This document shows positions 59,592 through 64,000 of a stretch of 64,000 nt of DNA, piece by piece; position 1 is the first letter of the stretch; every line of letters begins with the position of its first letter. Location: positions 300,678-364,677 of the forward strand of contig CACNRI010000001.1 in assembly GCA_902622845.1 (NCBI GenBank). The letters are read 5' to 3'. The stretch comes from an uncultured SAR86 cluster bacterium (GTDB lineage Bacteria; Pseudomonadota; Gammaproteobacteria; Magnimaribacterales; D2472). The notes under the pieces were generated by a model. That model was not told the DNA's origin. It did no database searches and worked only from the letters and a program-made list of their open reading frames with translations. Made by a program: the position numbers and the translations under genes.

Positions 59592-62500
59592 ATGCTATTT
59601 GATAAAAATTTTGAGAAAGACAACTGTGGCTACGGTCTAATCTGCAATAGAAATGGAAAGCCCTCCAGAAAAATAGTAGAAAAATCAATTGATGCTCTAT
59701 CAAGCATGGCTCACAGAGGAGGGGTTGGTTTTGATGGTAAAACTGGTGACGGCTCAGGACTATTGTTTGACATAAACAAGGGCTTTTATAAAAAGATAAT
59801 TAAATCTGAGCTATCTATAGCACTACCAAAAGAATTTGCTATTGGCTGCTTTTTTTCTAAAAAAGGATTGAAAGACAAACTGCAGAGCGACTTAAAAAAG
59901 ATTTTTAGATCTGAAAATCTTAGAGTAATTTGCTTTAGAAATGTTCCCATAGATACATCTGTTCTTGGGGAAGAAGCTAAAGATACTCTCCCAGATATTT
60001 TTCAGGTATTTCTAGAACAAAAAGATAATAGTTCTGATTTATCTCTGCGATCATCTCTGTTTCAGGCATTGAAAACCATCGAGAACAAATATTTAAATTG
60101 CGAAGAATTTTATGCATGCAGTCTTTCAAATGAAACCATTGTTTATAAAGGACTTATGATGCCAGAAAACCTTAAAAGCTTTTATTTAGATATTAAAAAT
60201 AAGAAGTTTATAGCTTCAACTTGTCTGTTCCATCAAAGATTTTCAACCAATACAGCTCCAAAGTGGCATTTAGCCCAACCTTTTAGACTGCTTGCTCATA
60301 ATGGAGAAATTAATGCTATTAGAGGTAATAGAAATTGGGCAAAAGCACGTAGCTCCTTGTTTAAATCAAAGCTGCTACCAGATTTGCACAAGTATGAAAA
60401 TCTTATCAATGCTGACGGATCAGATTCCTCAGCCCTTGATAATATGATTCAACTTCTTGTTGAAGGGGGTATGAATTTATTTAGGGCAATTAGAGCTGTA
60501 ATACCTCCCGCTTGGCAGAATATACAAATACTTGACCCAGATATAAGAGCATTCCATGAATATAATTCTATGCATATGGAGGCATGGGATGGGCCAGCAG
60601 GCATTGCCCTTGCAAATAAAAGATATGCGGTAAGCTTCCTTGATAGGAATGGCATGCGTCCATCAAGGTATCAGATTGAAAAAGATGGGACAGTAACAGT
60701 AGCCTCAGAAACTGGAGTAAATCCTGTAAGTGCATCAAAGATTGAAGCTAAAGGAAGAATATCCCCAGGAGGAATATTTGCAGTTGATAAAGAGACTGGA
60801 AAAATCTTAACTGAAACTGATATTGACCAAGAACTTGCTTCTAAATATCCATATAGAGATTGGTTAAAAGAGAATTCAAATTATGTTGAATCTAAACTTG
60901 ATCAATCCGAAGGTAGTGGGCTGAAAAAAATATCTCCAGAGAAATATACTCTTGCAACAAAGATTTTTTCCTTATTCTTGGAAGAAAGAACAAGTGTCAT
61001 TAAGGTTCTTGGAGCTGCAGCGCAGGAGGGGACGGGCTCAATGGGAGATGATACAGCTCTTGCAGTGCTAAGTAGACAAAATAGACAAATATATGACTAT
61101 TTTAGGCAACAATTCTCTCAGGTCACAAATCCACCAATTGATTCATTAAGAGAACAATCAGTGATGTCTCTAGAGACATGTTATGGACCTGAACTCAATA
61201 TATTTGAACCATCACCTTGGCATGCAAAACGCTTAGTTACTTACTCCCCAATTCTTTCTTATAAAAAACTTGATTGGATTCTAAAAAATAAGATTTTTAA
61301 AGTTAAAACTTTTGATCTTGAATACGGTGAAAGTAGTACAATTTCAGATGCAATTGATAAGCTCATTTCAGATGTTTCTTTATCCATAGATAAAGGCACA
61401 ACAATTATTCATTTAAATGAAGCACTGCCATCAAAAAATAAATTATCTTTGAACGCTTTGATGGCAACCGGAGCTCTTCATCAAGCCCTAATAGAGCAAA
61501 AAAAGAGAACTAAAGTAAATATTATTGTCAGCACTGGTTCCGCAAGAGATACTCATCAAATTGCCTGTCTTATTGCTTTCGGCGCGACCTCCGTCTATCC
61601 ATGGCTCGCATATCAAACAATCTTAGACCTTAGTCATAAAACAGAATTAAAAGGCGATCCTTTTGAAAATTGCGCAAAGTATAGGAAGGGAATTAATAAA
61701 GGTCTATTAAAAATAATCTCAAAGTTAGGCATTTCATTAATTTCTAGCTATAGAGGATCTCAACTGTTTGAAATAGTTGGACTATCAAATGAAGTTGTGG
61801 ATAAATGTTTTACAAATACGGATAGCAGAATTGGTGGAAAGAACTTTAGAAATCTTGAAAATGAAAATAGGAATATTTCATTATTTGCAAAGTCAAATAT
61901 ATCCGATGTAAGCGTTGGTGGGTTATTAAAGTTTATTCATGGTGGTGAATACCACAGTTATAACCCCGATGTAGTGAAAACATTACAAGAAGCAGTTCGA
62001 AGTGGAGATGAAGATGAATATAGAAAATATTCTAATTTAGTAAATTCAAGACCAGCTTCCATGCTCAGAGATCTTCTAGAGTTGAAGAGCAAAAAACCAA
62101 AGATCAAAAAATCAAAAGTTGAACCACAAAAACATATCCTTAAAAGATTTGATTCAGCAGGGATGAGTTTAGGCTCATTATCACCAAAAGCTCATGAAAC
62201 TCTTGCTGAAGCTATGAATTCTATCGGCGGTAGATCGAATTCAGGTGAAGGAGGTGAAGCAAAAGAGAGATATGGAACAAATAAACGTTCAAAAATTAAG
62301 CAAATTGCCTCTGGAAGGTTTGGTGTCACTCCTGAATATTTAGTAAGTGCCGAGGTGCTTCAAATAAAAATTGCACAGGGGGCAAAGCCTGGTGAGGGAG
62401 GGCAACTTCCAGGAGGAAAAGTTAATGAGCTAATTGCAAGATTAAGATATTCAACTCCAGGTATCACTCTGATATCTCCTCCACCGCATCATGATATTTA

Positions 62501-64000
62501 TTCAATAGAAGATCTCGCACAATTAATTTTTGATCTTAAACAAGTAAATCCCAAAGCTCTCGTATCAGTAAAGTTAGTTTCTGAGCCAGGAGTTGGGACA
62601 ATTGCTTGTGGGGTTGCTAAAGCTTATGCCGATTTAATAACAATTTCTGGTCATGATGGAGGAACTGGAGCCAGCCCTATTTCCTCAATAAGATATGCAG
62701 GGTCTCCATGGGAATTAGGTTTATCTGAAACTCACCAAGCTCTGAGAGAAAGTGGATTAAGAGGAAGAGTAAGAGTGCAAGTTGATGGCGGCTTAAAGAC
62801 CGGACTGGATGTAGTTAAAGCTGCGATTCTGGGTGCTGAATCTTTTGGCTTTGGGACTGGTCCAATGATAGCTATGGGATGCAAGTATCTTAAAATATGC
62901 CATCTCAATAATTGTGCAACAGGTGTTGCAACACAGCGATCTGACATAATTGATAGACATTTTGTTGGAGAGAAAGAAAGAGTTGTGAATTACTTTAAAT
63001 TTATAAGTAATGAGGTGCGTGAAATTCTTGCTGAACTTGGGGAACAAAAGCTTGAGGATATAATTGGAAAAACTGAACTTTTAGATGCTATCAAAGATAT
63101 GCCTGAAAGGTATGGTGATTTAGATTTAAGTCCAATCTTAGCTTCTAATAAAAAGTCTATACAGCCTTACTTTTGTAATTCAAATAGGAATAAGCCTTGG
63201 GATAAAGGCCAACTAAACAGAGAGATCTTCGAGAAAGCAAAAAAAAGTATTCTTTCAAATAAATCAAAGACTTTAAAATTTAACATCACAAATAGCGACA
63301 GGTCTGTAGGGGCATCTATTTCTGGATTCATTGCAGAAAATTTTGGAGAAGTTGGTCTAGATAACAAAATCAGTTTAAATTTCACTGGCTCGGCAGGACA
63401 AAGTTTTGGTTGCTGGAACATTGAAGGCTTGAATTTAAAAATCGAAGGTGATGTAAATGATTATCTTGGAAAGGGGATGAACGGCGGAAGAATAGTTATT
63501 AAACCGCCTAAAAGGCTAGAAAGGAATCTCAACAATATAGTTGCAGGGAATACAGCGCTATACGGAGCAACTGGAGGAAAATTATTTGTTTCAGGAGGTG
63601 TTGGGGAGCGTTTTGCAGTTAGAAACTCTGGAGCAACTGCAGTCATTGAGGGAGCTGGAGATCATTGCTGTGAGTACATGACAGGAGGGCAGGTTGTTAT
63701 ATTAGGTGAAGTTGGAGCAAATTTTGGAGCAGGAATGACGGGTGGATTCTCATATGTATTGGATGAAGAGAAATCATTCTTCGACAAATGCAATCGTGAA
63801 TTGATCAATTTGGACAGAGTCTTAAGCGAAACTATGGATCCACATAGGCAAAATCTTAAACTTCTTATTGAAGAACATTACGAGAATACCAAGAGCATGA
63901 AAGCAAAAGAAATATTGAAAGATTTTGAGAGATATTTGCCAAATTTTTGGCTTGTTTCTCCAGTAGCTCTGAGTGTAGGTGATCTTCTTAAAGCTACAAC
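59592..64000 (+). CDS. gltB: Glutamate synthase large subunit (5' part, runs off the window)
   Basis: The frame is open from ATG 59592 to the window end (about 1,469 codons), so only a short C-terminal piece is missing. Cys12 after MLFDKNFEKDN is the N-terminal nucleophile of the glutaminase domain (GTP: about 12-430, with AHRGGVGFDG). The central domain follows, then the FMN synthase barrel (about 840-1210) with KPGEGGQLPGGKV and ISGHDGGTGASP. The [3Fe-4S] cysteines are 1097, 1103 and 1108 (CKYLKICHLNNC). The GXGXG domain has CWNIEGLNLKIEGDVNDYLGKGM-like residues and NIVAGNTALYGATGG. It makes two glutamates from glutamine and 2-oxoglutarate. Confidence 0.97.
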   Translation, partial: MLFDKNFEKDNCGYGLICNRNGKPSRKIVEKSIDALSSMAHRGGVGFDGKTGDGSGLLFDINKGFYKKIIKSELSIALPKEFAIGCFFSKKGLKDKLQSDLKKIFRSENLRVICFRNVPIDTSVLGEEAKDTLPDIFQVFLEQKDNSSDLSLRSSLFQALKTIENKYLNCEEFYACSLSNETIVYKGLMMPENLKSFYLDIKNKKFIASTCLFHQRFSTNTAPKWHLAQPFRLLAHNGEINAIRGNRNWAKARSSLFKSKLLPDLHKYENLINADGSDSSALDNMIQLLVEGGMNLFRAIRAVIPPAWQNIQILDPDIRAFHEYNSMHMEAWDGPAGIALANKRYAVSFLDRNGMRPSRYQIEKDGTVTVASETGVNPVSASKIEAKGRISPGGIFAVDKETGKILTETDIDQELASKYPYRDWLKENSNYVESKLDQSEGSGLKKISPEKYTLATKIFSLFLEERTSVIKVLGAAAQEGTGSMGDDTALAVLSRQNRQIYDYFRQQFSQVTNPPIDSLREQSVMSLETCYGPELNIFEPSPWHAKRLVTYSPILSYKKLDWILKNKIFKVKTFDLEYGESSTISDAIDKLISDVSLSIDKGTTIIHLNEALPSKNKLSLNALMATGALHQALIEQKKRTKVNIIVSTGSARDTHQIACLIAFGATSVYPWLAYQTILDLSHKTELKGDPFENCAKYRKGINKGLLKIISKLGISLISSYRGSQLFEIVGLSNEVVDKCFTNTDSRIGGKNFRNLENENRNISLFAKSNISDVSVGGLLKFIHGGEYHSYNPDVVKTLQEAVRSGDEDEYRKYSNLVNSRPASMLRDLLELKSKKPKIKKSKVEPQKHILKRFDSAGMSLGSLSPKAHETLAEAMNSIGGRSNSGEGGEAKERYGTNKRSKIKQIASGRFGVTPEYLVSAEVLQIKIAQGAKPGEGGQLPGGKVNELIARLRYSTPGITLISPPPHHDIYSIEDLAQLIFDLKQVNPKALVSVKLVSEPGVGTIACGVAKAYADLITISGHDGGTGASPISSIRYAGSPWELGLSETHQALRESGLRGRVRVQVDGGLKTGLDVVKAAILGAESFGFGTGPMIAMGCKYLKICHLNNCATGVATQRSDIIDRHFVGEKERVVNYFKFISNEVREILAELGEQKLEDIIGKTELLDAIKDMPERYGDLDLSPILASNKKSIQPYFCNSNRNKPWDKGQLNREIFEKAKKSILSNKSKTLKFNITNSDRSVGASISGFIAENFGEVGLDNKISLNFTGSAGQSFGCWNIEGLNLKIEGDVNDYLGKGMNGGRIVIKPPKRLERNLNNIVAGNTALYGATGGKLFVSGGVGERFAVRNSGATAVIEGAGDHCCEYMTGGQVVILGEVGANFGAGMTGGFSYVLDEEKSFFDKCNRELINLDRVLSETMDPHRQNLKLLIEEHYENTKSMKAKEILKDFERYLPNFWLVSPVALSVGDLLKAT

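Noticed and set aside
60449..63646. Minus-strand open frames of 60-85 codons inside gltB
   Set aside because: They are antisense shadows of gltB, which reads openly through the whole stretch with all cofactor motifs.

Overview
This window is AT-rich, densely packed bacterial chromosome with almost no spacer DNA, several divergent gene pairs separated by only 24-41 bases, and many 1-10 base gene overlaps. The gene set (HemG-type protoporphyrinogen oxidase, ErpA, AnmK, bifunctional PutA, the NnrD-TsaE-AmiC cluster, PcnB beside a deoxynucleoside kinase) points to a gammaproteobacterium. The low GC, streamlining, TonB-dependent receptor, photolyase and Gly-rich cadherin-type lipoprotein fit a marine surface-water lineage such as SAR86. 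That placement is an inference; no rRNA or recA is present to confirm it.

Layout. 1-2.3 kb: 3' end of a UbiH-family FAD monooxygenase, a Fur-box-controlled periplasmic iron-binding lipoprotein, and ribosomal proteins L28 and L31 (Zn-independent type). 2.3-8.2 kb: priA, then a minus-strand run with amidase, tsaE, nnrD and a membrane-anchored propeller protein. 8.2-13 kb: alpha/beta hydrolase, a NUDIX-metallo-beta-lactamase pair, a small lipoprotein and acs. 13-18.9 kb: deoxynucleoside kinase, pcnB, a PfkB kinase, hemL, thiE, hemG, erpA. 18.8-27.5 kb: anmK, an M23 peptidase, putA, tyrS, a prolyl oligopeptidase. 27.5-35.8 kb: a YciC-like membrane protein, tRNA-Ile(GAT), a purple-acid-phosphatase-like enzyme, a thioredoxin-fold protein, a cadherin/cupredoxin lipoprotein, katG and a secreted metallo-beta-lactamase-fold enzyme. 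35.8-42 kb: SDR, photolyase, a secreted PHP phosphoesterase, DoxX and a Fur-regulated TonB-dependent siderophore receptor. 42-47.7 kb: DUF2061 and PsiE membrane proteins, PurU, tRNA-Ala(TGC), a MetF-like reductase, a GcvT-family methyltransferase and a sterol-desaturase-family hydroxylase. 47.8-55.1 kb: a probable seven-gene minus-strand operon, transcribed in the order CobS-like AAA+ ATPase, CobT-like VWA protein, diiron ferritin-like protein, Bax-inhibitor-like membrane protein, 40-residue membrane peptide, DUF305/LVIVD protein, DoxX-like protein. 55.2-64 kb: SDR, tesB, hemE, and gltD and gltB in divergent orientation, gltB running off the end.

Themes. Iron: two strong Fur boxes drive an iron-binding protein and a siderophore receptor. 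Tetrapyrrole: hemL, hemG, hemE. One-carbon: PurU, a MetF-like protein and a GcvT-like protein could together oxidise methyl groups through tetrahydrofolate to formate. Phosphorus: a phosphatase, a PHP phosphodiesterase and PsiE. Nitrogen: glutamate synthase and proline catabolism.

Most unusual points: (1) GltD has an extra ~90-residue N-terminus that looks like the arm-binding domain of tyrosine recombinases, next to a 39-base divergent gltD/gltB promoter region with short repeats; (2) CobS/CobT homologues without any CobN or cobalamin gene in the window, sitting directly upstream of a diiron protein; (3) a 10-codon upstream ORF copying the start of the L31 gene; (4) a PAS-like insertion in a secreted phosphatase; (5) tRNA-Ile and tRNA-Ala standing alone rather than in an rRNA spacer. 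No CRISPR array, insertion sequence, prophage or integrase gene was seen, and no stretch longer than 300 bases lacks a gene (the longest is 41888-42152).
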